This document shows, in pieces, positions 45,006 through 57,789 of a stretch of 64,000 bases of DNA (position 1 is the first letter of the stretch; each line of letters opens with the position of its first letter). The stretch is from CALUOB01 sp944322305 (lineage in GTDB: Bacteria; Actinomycetota; Coriobacteriia; Coriobacteriales; Coriobacteriaceae). The translations under genes and the position numbers were made by a program. The stretch spans positions 2,328,412-2,392,411 of the forward strand of contig OZ007031.1 in assembly GCA_963931605.1 (NCBI GenBank), read 5' to 3'. Below the pieces are notes generated by a model. It was not told the DNA's origin, searched no databases, and saw only the letters and a program-made list of their open reading frames with translations.

Positions 45006-46148
45006 CTACGCGTCCTCCAGCAGCTGCCGCACGATGTCGTGCGTCATGGCGTAGGCCGTGGGGACCTTGCTCCCGCGCGGGCCGGCGACGTTGAGCGTGA
45101 GGTCGCGCCCCACCTCGGCGAGCCACGCGCGGATGGCCGGCAGGTCGTCGACGCGGTCTGCGACGAACACGGGCCGTCCGTAGGCGCGCGCGAGGTCGAC
45201 GGTGGCGCTGGTGCCGCTCGCGGGCTCCACGCCGTCGGGCGAGACCACCAGCGTGGCGTGGGAGTCGCGCACGTTCCAGGCGGTGCGCTGCATGTAGCCC
45301 GCCGACGGCGTCTCGGCAAGCTCGGGGTAGGGGCCGAGCAGCCCGGGTGCGGCGTCCATGTCCTCGGCGAGGCCGCCGGCCGGGCACCAGCCGCAGATGG
45401 CGACGCCTGCCGCCCGCGCCGCGTCGAGCGCTCCCCGGTCCGATCCCGTCTGCCCGCCGGAGCGGATGAACGCGATGCGCCGCATGCCGTGCTCGATCCG
45501 CGCGCGCTCTGCCTGCTGGGCGCTGCGCGTTGCCGCGTCCACGGGATCCTGCGCGCGCCCGCGCTCCCACTCCGCGCGGGTGAGGCGCGTCACGTACTCG
45601 GTGGCGGTGTCGCCCAAAAGCGGCCGCGCGGCGTTCTCGACCACGTGGTGGGGGATAAGCCCGGCCTTCTCCATCACGCGGTGGCTCTGCTCGTTGCCCT
45701 CGTAGTAGGCGCACCATACGGCCGCAAGCCCCAGGTCCTCGAAGGCGTGGCGGATGATCTCGATGGTCGCCTCGGGCGCGATGCCGTGGCCCCAGAACGG
45801 CCGGCCGATCCAGTAGCCGATCTCGGCCTCGCCCGTGCCGGCAAAGTTGCTCGCCCCCGGGCCTTTGAGCCCGATGGTGCCGATGGGCAGGTCGAAGGGC
45901 GCCAAGCGCTTCAGCGTGATGGCGTAGTTCTCGGGCACGGCGAGCACCTCGCGCACGATGCGGCGGCTCTCTTCCACGGTGCGGTGCGCAGGCCAGCCGG
46001 CGCGCGGGCCCACGGCGGGGTCGTGCATGTAGGGGAAGGCTGTCTCGGCGTCTTGCTCGCGCCAAGGGCGCAAAACGAGGCGGGCGGTTTCGAGCGTGCG
46101 CGGCCAGGCGTCTCGGGTGCGGCGCGCGGCGGGATCGGGAGCGGTCAT
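45006..46148 (-). CDS. Fusion of GNAT acetyltransferase and molybdenum-carrier-like domain
   Basis: A 380-residue two-domain protein. Residues 17-190 are a GNAT domain of the RimJ/RimL type: LETARLVLRPWREQDAETAF, GEAEIGYWIGRPFWGHGIAP, and NEQSHRVMEKAGLI. Residues 222-380 match the family named 'putative molybdenum carrier': IAFIRSGGQTGSDRGALDAA near 225, ICGWCPAGGLAEDMD, ARNVRD-like TAWNVRDSHATLVV, and SGTSATVDLARAYGRPVFV. That family is Rossmann-like and related to LOG/DprA folds; the molybdenum role is not established. ATG 46148 has AGAGGAGGC upstream. The fusion is seamless in one frame. Moco genes lie 4.6 kb away, but a link is inference. Confidence 0.8.
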   Translation of the reverse strand: MTAPDPAARRTRDAWPRTLETARLVLRPWREQDAETAFPYMHDPAVGPRAGWPAHRTVEESRRIVREVLAVPENYAITLKRLAPFDLPIGTIGLKGPGASNFAGTGEAEIGYWIGRPFWGHGIAPEATIEIIRHAFEDLGLAAVWCAYYEGNEQSHRVMEKAGLIPHHVVENAARPLLGDTATEYVTRLTRAEWERGRAQDPVDAATRSAQQAERARIEHGMRRIAFIRSGGQTGSDRGALDAARAAGVAICGWCPAGGLAEDMDAAPGLLGPYPELAETPSAGYMQRTAWNVRDSHATLVVSPDGVEPASGTSATVDLARAYGRPVFVADRVDDLPAIRAWLAEVGRDLTLNVAGPRGSKVPTAYAMTHDIVRQLLEDA

Positions 46149-46423
46149 GATGCCTCCTCTGCTAGTTGGTGCCATTGTAGGCGAGAAGTGCCCGCGACGC
46201 CGCCCACAACGCCACCCGCGACGCCGGCTGCCTGCCGGCTTGACGCGACGGCGCCCGCGTCGCGAGCTCCCGCCAACCTGACACCGCGCCCGGCGCCCCG
46301 ACAGGCTGCCCTCAACGCCCGTTCCGCGGCAGCCCTTACCGCCAAACGCCCCATGCTATCAGGGGAGATTCAGCTTCATGTGAAGCTTCTGTGCATGGTT
46401 GGGACGCAGGTATGGAAGGTGCC
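46149..46423. other. Gene-free stretch before the exporter promoter
   Basis: About 275 GC-rich bases with Ala/Pro-like word use on the plus strand but no ribosome site or conserved protein. I see no gene or strong signal. Confidence 0.4.
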
Positions 46424-46452
46424 TTGCAATCGAATCGGCATGCTTCTAGCAT
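46424..46452 (+). promoter_or_regulatory. Promoter of the second ABC exporter operon
   Basis: TTGCAA (46424-46429) and TAGCAT (46447-46452) are 17 bases apart in an AT-rich patch. Transcription would start near 46459, giving a leader of about 220 nt. Confidence 0.65.
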
Positions 46453-46476
46453 AGTTATGTACGAATTAGGGCACGC

Positions 46477-46624
46477 GTTCGGCCTGCGCAAAAGCGCATC
46501 GGTGGACGGCACACAAGCCCGTGACACCGCGTTCGCGCCGAACAGGGTTTTCCTGCCAGCGCGGACGCGGTGTTTTTGCGCAGGGTCCACCACGAGAGCT
46601 CGCCGCCAGGCGGCTCTCTTTTTT
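46477..46624 (+). ncRNA. Structured 5' leader with possible pseudoknot and terminator
   Basis: Helix 1 pairs CCTGCGCAAAA (46483-46493) with TTTTGCGCAGG (46574-46584), perfect over 11 bp. Inside it, CACCGCG (46525-46531) pairs with CGCGGTG (46566-46572). GGTGGAC (46501-46507), in the loop of helix 1, pairs with GTCCACC (46585-46591) directly after it, which makes a pseudoknot. Three bases later an intrinsic terminator begins. This is the layout of a transcription-attenuating riboswitch, but I recognise no known class. GTTCGGC (46477-46483) could alternatively pair with GCCGAAC (46537-46543). Confidence 0.6.
46594..46624 (+). terminator. Leader terminator (attenuator) before the ABC exporter
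   Basis: GAGAGC-t-CGCC pairs with GGCG-GCTCTC around a 4-base loop, followed by six T (46619-46624). It lies 55 bases before the exporter start, so it must be bypassed for expression. Confidence 0.8.
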
Positions 46625-46678
46625 GCCGCAGCACCGGACGCGCCCCTGCGGGGGAGTGTGACACAGGGAGGTCTATGG

Positions 46679-48514
46679 ATGATTAGCACGCTCATGCAAA
46701 GTATCCGTGAGTACAAGAAGGCGGCCATCGCGACGCCTATCATCGTCACGGGCGAGGTTGTGATGGAGGTGGCGATCCCCTTCGTGACAGCGCAGCTCAT
46801 CAACACGATCCAGTCCGGCGCGAGCATCTCCGAGATGCTGCCGTACGCGGGCATCCTGGTGCTCATGGCGCTCGCTTCGCTGTGCTTCGGCATCGGCGCC
46901 GGCGTTACCTGCTCAGAGGCCAGCTGCGGCTTCGCCAAGAACCTGCGCCACGACGTGTTCGCCGCCGTCCAGCGCTTCAGCTTCGCCAACATCGACCAGT
47001 TCTCGCCGAGCTCGCTCGTCACGCGTCTCACCACCGACATCACCAACGTGCAGCTCGCCTACATGATGATCATCCGCACGGCCATCCGCTGCCCGCTGAT
47101 CCTCATCTGCGGCATCATCATGGCCTTCGTCATGGGCGGCCCCATGGCGCTCGTGTTCGTGATCGTCGTGCCGATCCTCGCCTTCGGCCTGGTCAAGGTC
47201 GTGCGCACGGTGCACCCCATCTTCCGCTCGGTGTTTCACAAGTACGACGCGCTCAACGAGTCCATCGAGGAGAACATCACCGGCATGCGCGACGTCAAGA
47301 GCTACGTGCGCCAGGACTTCGAGAAGGCCAAGTTCGGCCGCGCTGCCCAGGACGTCTGCCGCGACTTCACAAAGGCCGAGCGCATCCTGGCGCTCAACAC
47401 GCCGATGATGAACTTCGCGGTGTTCACCGTGTTCGTGGTCATCATCCAGTTCGGCTCGTGGCTCATCATCTCGAGCAAGGGCACGCTGCTCAACGTCGGC
47501 CAGTTCTCCGCGCTCACCACCTACGGCTTCATGATCCTCATGGCGCTCATGATGGTGTCCATGGTCTTCGCCATGATCACCATGGCGCAGGAGTCCGCCG
47601 AGCGTATCGTCGAGGTCATCGAGACCGAGCCCACCATCGAGAACCCGGAGCATCCGGTGACCGAGATGGCCGACGGCTCCATCGACTTCGACCACGTGAC
47701 GTTCAAGTACTCTGCCAAGGCTGAGAACGCGGCGCTCTCCGACATCGACCTGCATATCAAGAGCGGCGAGACCATCGGCGTCATGGGCGGCACCGGTTCC
47801 GCCAAGACCTCGCTGGTGAACCTCATCAGCCGCCTGTACGACGTCACCGAGGGCGCGGTCAAGGTCGGCGGCGTGGACGTGCGCGCCTACGACCTGGACT
47901 TCCTGCGCAACAACGTGGCCGTGGTGCTGCAGAAAAACGTGCTGTTCTCGGGCACCATCAAGGAGAACCTGCGCTGGGGCAACCCGGACGCCTCCTACGA
48001 CGAGCTCGTAGAGGTCTGCAAGCTCGCCCAGGCCGACGAGTTCATCCAGGGCTTCCCGCACAAGTACGACACCTACATCGAACAGGGCGGCACCAACGTC
48101 TCCGGCGGCCAGAAGCAGCGCCTGTGCATCGCGCGCGCCCTGCTCAAGCACCCCAAGGTGCTGATCCTGGACGACTCCACCTCCGCCGTCGACACCAAGA
48201 CCGACGCGCTGATCCGCGAGGGCCTGGCTCAGTACCTGCCCGAGACCACCAAGATCATCATCGCCCAGCGCACCAGCTCGGTCGAGCACGCCGACCGCAT
48301 CCTGGTGCTCGACAACGGCTGCATCGCGGGCCTCGGCACGCACGACGAGCTCATGAGGACCTGCGAGATCTACCGCGACACCTACGAGAGCCAGAACCGC
48401 ACGGGCGCGGAGGAGATCGAGGACGACTCGACCGTCGAGGGCGAGGAGTCCAAGGAGCTGACAGCCGCCGCAGATGCCGCAACCGAGGAAGGGGGTGTCG
48501 CCGATGAGCGCTAA
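46679..48514 (+). CDS. ABC exporter half-transporter, degenerate ATP site
   Basis: A 611-residue protein with six membrane helices and an ATPase. Walker A reads GGTGSAKTS near 371, where the Gly before Lys is Ala, a rare change. The signature VSGGQKQR is normal (near 478). The Glu after Walker B is Asp (ILDDSTSAVD), and the switch His is Gln (IIIAQRTSS). It is the degenerate partner of a heterodimeric exporter. The C-terminal 35 residues are acidic. I start at ATG 46679 behind GGGAGG; the frame is open back through the leader RNA, but that part shows RNA structure and no protein similarity. It overlaps the next gene by 11 bases. Confidence 0.88.
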   Translation: MISTLMQSIREYKKAAIATPIIVTGEVVMEVAIPFVTAQLINTIQSGASISEMLPYAGILVLMALASLCFGIGAGVTCSEASCGFAKNLRHDVFAAVQRFSFANIDQFSPSSLVTRLTTDITNVQLAYMMIIRTAIRCPLILICGIIMAFVMGGPMALVFVIVVPILAFGLVKVVRTVHPIFRSVFHKYDALNESIEENITGMRDVKSYVRQDFEKAKFGRAAQDVCRDFTKAERILALNTPMMNFAVFTVFVVIIQFGSWLIISSKGTLLNVGQFSALTTYGFMILMALMMVSMVFAMITMAQESAERIVEVIETEPTIENPEHPVTEMADGSIDFDHVTFKYSAKAENAALSDIDLHIKSGETIGVMGGTGSAKTSLVNLISRLYDVTEGAVKVGGVDVRAYDLDFLRNNVAVVLQKNVLFSGTIKENLRWGNPDASYDELVEVCKLAQADEFIQGFPHKYDTYIEQGGTNVSGGQKQRLCIARALLKHPKVLILDDSTSAVDTKTDALIREGLAQYLPETTKIIIAQRTSSVEHADRILVLDNGCIAGLGTHDELMRTCEIYRDTYESQNRTGAEEIEDDSTVEGEESKELTAAADAATEEGGVADER

Positions 48515-50474
48515 CTCCGACGCCAAGAAGGCCTACGAGGAGAACCGCCAGAACGTGGCGCGCCGCCAGAAGGGCGACGGGCCCAAGAAGCCCGGCCGCA
48601 TGCGCACGCTCGGCCGCCTCATCAAGACGCTCTTCTCGTTCTATCCCAAGATCCTGCCCGTTGTCATCGTGTGCATCGTGATCTCGGCCATGCTCTCGGC
48701 TATGCCCGCGACCTTCATCCAGCGCGCGCTCGAGATCGTCACCGCCCACTGGCAGACCGGCGACTGGGACGCCGTTGCCGGGCAGATCGGCACGCTGTCG
48801 CTCACGCTGATCGGCGTCTACGTGGTCACGCTCGCGCTGAACACGCTGTACACCCAGCTGATGGCCATCGTGACGCAGGGCTCGCTCGAGAAGTTCCGCG
48901 AGAAGCTGTTCGACCACATGCAGGACCTGCCGATCAGCTACTTCGACCAGCACCAGCGCGGCGACATCATGTCCTACTACACCAACGACATCGACACGCT
49001 GCGCCAGATGATCGGCCAGTCGCTGCCCAACATCCTGCTCACCGTGGTCACTTGCTGCTCGGTGGTCTGCGTCATGCTGTACTACAGCGTGTGGATGTGC
49101 CTGGTGGTCGTGTGCGGCGTGGCCTTCATGGCCTACATGACCAAGCAGCTCGGCGGCCGCTCTGCGCGCAACTTCGTGGCGCAGCAGCACGAGATCGGCG
49201 TCGTCGAGGGCCATGTCGAGGAGATCATGAACGGCCAGCGCGTGGTGAAGGTGTTCTGCCACGAGCAGGCCGCGCAGGAGGACTTCGACGTGCGCAACGA
49301 GAAGCTCTTCCGTGCCGCGCGCGCCGCCAACATGTACACCAACACGCTCGGTCCCATCCTCATGAACCTGGGCAACCTGATGTACGTCATCGTGGCGCTC
49401 GCCGGCGGCATCTTCATCGCCTCGGGCGTGCCGAACCTGTCTGTCTCGGGCTTGGCGTTCTCGGTGGCCGTGACGGTGCCGTTCCTGAACATGACCAAGC
49501 AGTTCGCTGGCCAGATCGGCCAGATCTCGCAGCAGATCAACGCCGTGGTCATGGGCCTCGCCGGCGCCGAGCGCCTCTTTGAGCTCGCCGACGAGGAGCC
49601 TGAGCATGACGAGGGCTATGTGACGCTGGTGAACGCCAAGATGGAGAACGGCAAGCTCGTTGAGGTGCCGGCCAACAAGCACACCGGCCGCTGGGCGTGG
49701 AAGCACCCGCACCACAACGGCGTGACCGAGCTCGTGCCGCTTGAGGGCGACGTGCGCCTCACCAACGTGGACTTCGCCTACAAGCCGGGCCACACCATCC
49801 TGCACGACGTGAGCGTGTGGGCAAAGCCCGGCCAGAAGATCGCCTTCGTGGGCGCCACCGGCGCGGGCAAGACCACGATCACCAACCTCATCAACCGCTT
49901 CTACGACATCGCCGACGGCAAGATCCGCTACGACGGCATCAACATCACCAAGATCAAGAAGAGCGACCTGCGCCGCTCGCTCGGCATGGTGCTGCAGGAC
50001 GTGAACCTGTTCACCGGCACGGTGATGGACAATATCCGCTACGGCCGTCTGGACGCCACGGACGAGGAGTGCATCGCCGCCGCCAAGCTCGCCGGCGCGC
50101 ACGGGTTCATCGAGCGCCTGCCGCAGGGGTATCAGACGATGCTCACCGACAACGGTTCCAACCTGAGCCAGGGCCAGCGCCAGCTGCTCTCGATCAGCCG
50201 CGCGGCCGTTGCCGACCCGCCGGTGATGATCCTGGACGAGGCCACGAGCTCCATCGACACGCGCACCGAGGCCATCGTGCAGAAGGGCATGGACGCGCTC
50301 ATGAGCGGGCGCACCACCTTCGTCATCGCGCACCGCCTCTCCACCGTGCGCAACTCCGATGCGATCATAGTGCTCGACCACGGCCGCATCATCGAGCGCG
50401 GCAGCCATGACGAGCTTATCGCCAAGAAGGGCGTGTACTATCAGCTGTACACGGGCGCCTTCGAGCTGGAGTAA
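48504..50474 (+). CDS. ABC exporter half-transporter, catalytic partner
   Basis: A 656-residue protein with a basic 40-residue N-terminal tail, six membrane helices, and a canonical ATPase: Walker A GATGAGKTT near 454, signature LSQGQRQLL near 555, Walker B plus Glu VMILDEATSSID near 577, and switch His FVIAHRLSTV. It overlaps its partner by 11 bases, so the pair is co-translated. The pair resembles the MarR-linked exporter at 32768-36483 in order and in division of labour, but is controlled by a structured leader instead. The substrate may be a drug, lipid or peptide. Confidence 0.9.
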   Translation: MSANSDAKKAYEENRQNVARRQKGDGPKKPGRMRTLGRLIKTLFSFYPKILPVVIVCIVISAMLSAMPATFIQRALEIVTAHWQTGDWDAVAGQIGTLSLTLIGVYVVTLALNTLYTQLMAIVTQGSLEKFREKLFDHMQDLPISYFDQHQRGDIMSYYTNDIDTLRQMIGQSLPNILLTVVTCCSVVCVMLYYSVWMCLVVVCGVAFMAYMTKQLGGRSARNFVAQQHEIGVVEGHVEEIMNGQRVVKVFCHEQAAQEDFDVRNEKLFRAARAANMYTNTLGPILMNLGNLMYVIVALAGGIFIASGVPNLSVSGLAFSVAVTVPFLNMTKQFAGQIGQISQQINAVVMGLAGAERLFELADEEPEHDEGYVTLVNAKMENGKLVEVPANKHTGRWAWKHPHHNGVTELVPLEGDVRLTNVDFAYKPGHTILHDVSVWAKPGQKIAFVGATGAGKTTITNLINRFYDIADGKIRYDGINITKIKKSDLRRSLGMVLQDVNLFTGTVMDNIRYGRLDATDEECIAAAKLAGAHGFIERLPQGYQTMLTDNGSNLSQGQRQLLSISRAAVADPPVMILDEATSSIDTRTEAIVQKGMDALMSGRTTFVIAHRLSTVRNSDAIIVLDHGRIIERGSHDELIAKKGVYYQLYTGAFELE

Positions 50475-50604
50475 GGGGTTTCTATCCCGGCAGCCTTCCC
50501 AGGCACCCCGCCTTGCCGCTCAAGCGGACGCGCATCGCCAAAAGGCGCATGCGCCCCCGCTTTCACGGCAATCCAGGGCACCTGGAAAGGCCGTTTCCTT
50601 TGTT

Positions 50605-50641
50605 GATGCGCCAAATTAAGCACGGCCCAATTTGGCGCATC
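50605..50641. terminator. Perfect 13-bp hairpin after the exporter operon
   Basis: GATGCGCCAAATT (50605-50617) and its complement (50629-50641) surround an 11-base loop. There is no T-run; it may be a repeat element or an RNA 3' end. Confidence 0.6.
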
Positions 50642-50653
50642 GGCTCGGTGTAA

Positions 50654-50700
50654 AGAACAGCCTCCCTGAGCCGCTGCCCAGGGAGGCTGTTCTCGTTTGG
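50654..50700. terminator. Perfect 14-bp hairpin between convergent genes
   Basis: AGAACAGCCTCCCT (50654-50667) and AGGGAGGCTGTTCT (50680-50693) with a 12-base loop, followed by CGTTT on the plus strand and TTTACA on the minus strand. It probably ends both the exporter and moaC-mobB transcripts. Confidence 0.7.
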
Positions 50701-50719
50701 GGACGCGCTGGCGGGACGG

Positions 50720-51964
50720 TTAGGACTGGCTGCCCCGCTCTGTCAGCTGGCGCTCGATGAGGCGGGCCACCGCGCCGGCGTCGTTGATGTTGATGATCTC
50801 GGCCGCAACGCCGGCGCGCTGGGCCTTGCGGGCCAGGCGCTCATCGCAGGCGATGGCGAGCGTGCGCGCGCCCACCAGGTCGAGCGAGTTCTTGCCGCGC
50901 AGCTCGTCCACGCCCTCGCGCGCCACGATCACGTTGGCCAGGCCTGCGGCCTTGTAGCCCTCCACGATAACCACGTCCACGTCGGTGTAGTGGGCGAGCA
51001 CGTCGCGCACGTCGGCCTCGCGCACGGTGTCGCGGTACTCGGCGCAGCGGTCGGGCGAGACGATGGCCACGTGTCGGCTGCCGGCGCGCGCGTGCCGCCA
51101 CGAGTCCTTGCCCGGCACGTCGATGTCGAAGCACGCGTGCCCATGATGCTTCACGGACCCCACGCGCAGGCCGCGGGCGGTGAGCTCGGCGATGACCTTC
51201 TCCACCAGCGTGGTCTTGCCCGAGTTCTGGTAACCCACGAACGCGAAGGCGGGAGCCGCGGGCGCGGGGGCCTCGGCGGCTTCAGCGGTCGCAGGCGCAG
51301 AGGAGGCCGCCGCGGCAGCGGGCACGGTTCCGTGCTCGGCCTCAGCTCCGTCTTTTGCGCTGGGGCCGGCAGGGCTTGCCGCCTGCCTCGGCGCGGCATC
51401 GCTGCGGCGTTCCCACAAGCCGCTGCGCCCGCCCTCCTTGCGCAGCAGCCGCACGTCGGTTACCTCCATGCCGCGGTCCACGGCCTTGCACATGTCGTAG
51501 ATGGTGAGGCAGGCAACGGAGGCCGCGGTGAGCGCTTCCATCTCGATGCCCGTGACGCCGGTGACGCCGCAGGTCGCGCGCACGAGAAAGCCCACGCGCC
51601 CGTCGGGTCGCGGCGCCGGTCCGCCTTCCTTGGCGTGCGCCGCGTCGGCCGGGATGGGCTCGATCTCAACCTTGGCCTTGGTGATCATGAGCGGATGGCA
51701 CATGGGGATGAGCTCGCTGGTGCGTTTGGCGGCCATGACGCCGGCCACGCGGGCGCACGCCAGCACGTCGCCTTTCTTGGCGCGGTCCTCGAGCACCATG
51801 GCCTGGGTCTCGGGGTGCATGAGGACGGTGCCCTCGGCTATGGCGCGCCGCTTGGTCACGGCCTTCTCGGACACGTCCACCATGCGCACGTCGCCGCGCG
51901 CGTCCACGTGGGTGAGGCTGTCGCGGTAGGCGTCGCGGGGCGCGGGGGCGTTGGTGTCAGACAT
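50720..51964 (-). CDS. MoaC-MobB fusion protein of molybdenum cofactor synthesis
   Basis: A 414-residue two-domain protein. Residues 12-175 are MoaC (cyclic pyranopterin monophosphate synthase): [32 protein letters not shown] and [20 protein letters not shown]. An Ala-rich linker of about 60 residues follows. Residues 245-414 are MobB, a GTP-binding protein that helps attach the nucleotide: [16 protein letters not shown] (Walker A), VGSVKHHGH, and [17 protein letters not shown]. Separate genes are the norm. ATG 51964 has GAAAGGACG upstream. moaA lies 94 bases upstream on the same strand, so they are probably one operon. MoaB/D/E and MoeA are not in the window. Confidence 0.88.
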   Translation of the reverse strand: MSDTNAPAPRDAYRDSLTHVDARGDVRMVDVSEKAVTKRRAIAEGTVLMHPETQAMVLEDRAKKGDVLACARVAGVMAAKRTSELIPMCHPLMITKAKVEIEPIPADAAHAKEGGPAPRPDGRVGFLVRATCGVTGVTGIEMEALTAASVACLTIYDMCKAVDRGMEVTDVRLLRKEGGRSGLWERRSDAAPRQAASPAGPSAKDGAEAEHGTVPAAAAASSAPATAEAAEAPAPAAPAFAFVGYQNSGKTTLVEKVIAELTARGLRVGSVKHHGHACFDIDVPGKDSWRHARAGSRHVAIVSPDRCAEYRDTVREADVRDVLAHYTDVDVVIVEGYKAAGLANVIVAREGVDELRGKNSLDLVGARTLAIACDERLARKAQRAGVAAEIININDAGAVARLIERQLTERGSQS

Positions 51965-52058
51965 GAGGCGTCCTTTCGGTTGGGGGTCGGAAGTGGGCGG
52001 AGTTTCCTGCGCGGGCGGGGCGCCGAAGGCAGGCGCTTCTCGGGCGGGCGGTTCTCGG

Positions 52059-53111
52059 TCAGCCGCCGATCTGCGACATGAAGCGCTCCGTGCCTTCGAT
52101 AAGCTCGTGCTCCTTGGGCTTGTGCTCAAGCGCGGCGCGGTAGACGGCGAGAACCTCGTCGTCGGTGCCGCGGCGCAGGGCGTCGCGCACGGGGTATTCG
52201 TCGTCGGAGAACAGGCAGGGGCGGATCATGCCGTCGGCAGTGAGGCGCAGGCGGTTGCAGCGGCTGCAGAAGTGGTTGGACATGGCGGAGATGAACCCCA
52301 CCGTGCCCGCGGCGCCGGGGAAGCGCCAGTAGCGCGCGGGGCCGGCGCCGAGCGGTGCGGGGTCCTTCTCGCCCACGGGCTCCAGGGGCTCAAGGCCCGC
52401 CGCGGCGGCTTGGGCGTTGATCTTGTCGATAAGCTCGGCGGTGGGCACCACGTCGCTTTTGCCCCAGAGCGCGGCGTCGTACGTGGCGGCCTCGGGGTCG
52501 AGCGCGCCGTGGGAGCGGGTCTCGTCGTTGCCGATGGGCATGTACTCGATAAAGCGCACGTGCAGCGGCCGGTCGACCGAGAGCCGCGCGAAGGCGAGGA
52601 CGTCCTGCTTCAGGCGCCGCACCACCACGCAGTTGATCTTGACCGGGTCAAGGCCCAGGGCGAGCGCGGTTTCGATGCCGGCGAGCGTTGCGTCGAGGTC
52701 GCCGACGCGCGTCACGCGGCGGAACTGCTCGGCGTCGAGCGTGTCGAGCGAGATGTTCACGCGGTCGAGGCCGGCGCGCTTGAGCTCGGGCGCCAGGCGG
52801 GGGAGCAGCACGCCGTTGGTGGTAAGCGAGATGTCCTCGATCTCGGGGATGGCGCGCAGCTCGCGCACCAGGTCCACAACGCCCTTGAACACCAGCGGCT
52901 CGCCGCCGGTGAGGCGCACGCGGCGGATGCCCTCGTGCGCCGCCAGCCGCGTAAACCGCGCGATCTCCTCGGCGCGCAGCAGCTCCTCGTGCGGGCGGAA
53001 CGGCACGCCGTCTGCCGGCATGCAGTAGATGCAGCGCAGGTTGCACTTGTCGGTAACCGAGATGCGCAGGTAGTCGATGCCGCGCCCATATGCGTCGTGT
53101 AGCTTCTCCAC
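52059..53111 (-). CDS. moaA: GTP 3',8-cyclase (radical SAM)
   Basis: A 350-residue enzyme for the first step of molybdenum cofactor synthesis (GTP to 3',8-cH2GTP). The radical-SAM cluster motif is [10 protein letters not shown] near 23-32. LTGGEPLV near 68, the RVNISLDTL stretch near 118, and the second-cluster motif [20 protein letters not shown] near 278 are typical. The chain ends in Gly-Gly, as MoaA needs for catalysis. It starts at a GTG with GGAAGGCGG upstream. It is first in a short moaA-moaC/mobB operon. Assignment is secure. Confidence 0.95.
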   Translation of the reverse strand: MEKLHDAYGRGIDYLRISVTDKCNLRCIYCMPADGVPFRPHEELLRAEEIARFTRLAAHEGIRRVRLTGGEPLVFKGVVDLVRELRAIPEIEDISLTTNGVLLPRLAPELKRAGLDRVNISLDTLDAEQFRRVTRVGDLDATLAGIETALALGLDPVKINCVVVRRLKQDVLAFARLSVDRPLHVRFIEYMPIGNDETRSHGALDPEAATYDAALWGKSDVVPTAELIDKINAQAAAAGLEPLEPVGEKDPAPLGAGPARYWRFPGAAGTVGFISAMSNHFCSRCNRLRLTADGMIRPCLFSDDEYPVRDALRRGTDDEVLAVYRAALEHKPKEHELIEGTERFMSQIGG

Positions 53112-53325
53112 GTGCGTCCGCCTTCCGGGTATTATTCTCGTTCAGCTATGATACCGCAGGAGCGTCCGGCCCGGACTCGAGCGCACGGCAGGCGGCGGCC
53201 TGCGTCGTTCAAGCCGCGCTCCACCTGCGCTCCACCTGCGCTTTGCGTCAGACGTCGCGGCGCGGGGCGCTTCTCGGCCCTCAAAAATGAAACGTTCGTC
53301 TCAGCGCGACCCGCGGGTACCCGCG

Positions 53326-53331
53326 TATAAT
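53326..53331 (+). promoter_or_regulatory. -10 element of the HAD phosphatase gene
   Basis: TATAAT lies only 25 bases before the GTG start, so the transcript has a very short leader. It also argues against any start upstream of 53331. No -35 match is seen. Confidence 0.55.
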
Positions 53332-53355
53332 CCCTCGCGAGAGGGAAGGGGCTCT

Positions 53356-55792
<2,437 letters not shown>

Positions 55793-55877
55793 GCGCAGAC
55801 GCCGCCGGGGCCGCCGCGGCGGCGCAGGCGCAGGCGCTGGTGCAAGCGCAGGCGCTGGCGGATGAGATAAACGTGTC

Positions 55878-57582
<1,705 letters not shown>

Positions 57583-57658
57583 GGCAGGGGCAGCGGGGCG
57601 GAGGGGGCGGGCCGCGTTCCCGCGCGGACGGGCCGCCCACCGCCCTCTTGTCCAGATA

Positions 57659-57672
57659 TGTAACCGTTTACA
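57659..57672. promoter_or_regulatory. cre/LacI-type operator
   Basis: TGTAACCGTTTACA matches the catabolite-response consensus TGWnAnCGnTnWCA at every fixed position and is a near-perfect palindrome. It lies 31 bases before the -35 box of the EIIA gene. It may bind a CcpA-like or other LacI-family protein. Confidence 0.6.
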
Positions 57673-57693
57673 GGTGGAGAGCGCCTAACTGCG

Positions 57694-57731
57694 GGAAAGC
57701 GCTTGCGGGGATCAGGGCCGAAACGTATAGT
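57694..57731 (+). promoter_or_regulatory. EIIA promoter overlapping a second operator
   Basis: TTGCGG (57703-57708) and TATAGT (57726-57731) are exactly 17 bases apart. A second operator-like word, GGAAAGCGCTTGCG (57694-57707), overlaps the -35 box; its AAAGCGCTT core is typical of LacI-family sites. It starts 35 bases after the first site's start, close to the same helix face shift of three turns plus. Confidence 0.6.
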
Positions 57732-57789
57732 ACGTACATGTGGTTTGCTCGCGCGTACATTCGCGCGGCCTGTGACAAGGAGTAGGATC

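Noticed and set aside
46501..46624. T-box leader before the ABC exporter
   Set aside because: GGTGG and ACCGCG words occur, but not in the AGGGTGGnACCGCG arrangement before the terminator, and no specifier stem is evident. An exporter is also an unlikely T-box target.
46391..46678. N-terminal extension of the second exporter ATPase to 46391
   Set aside because: This stretch contains the promoter, paired RNA helices and an intrinsic terminator; the ribosome site is at 46666-46671.
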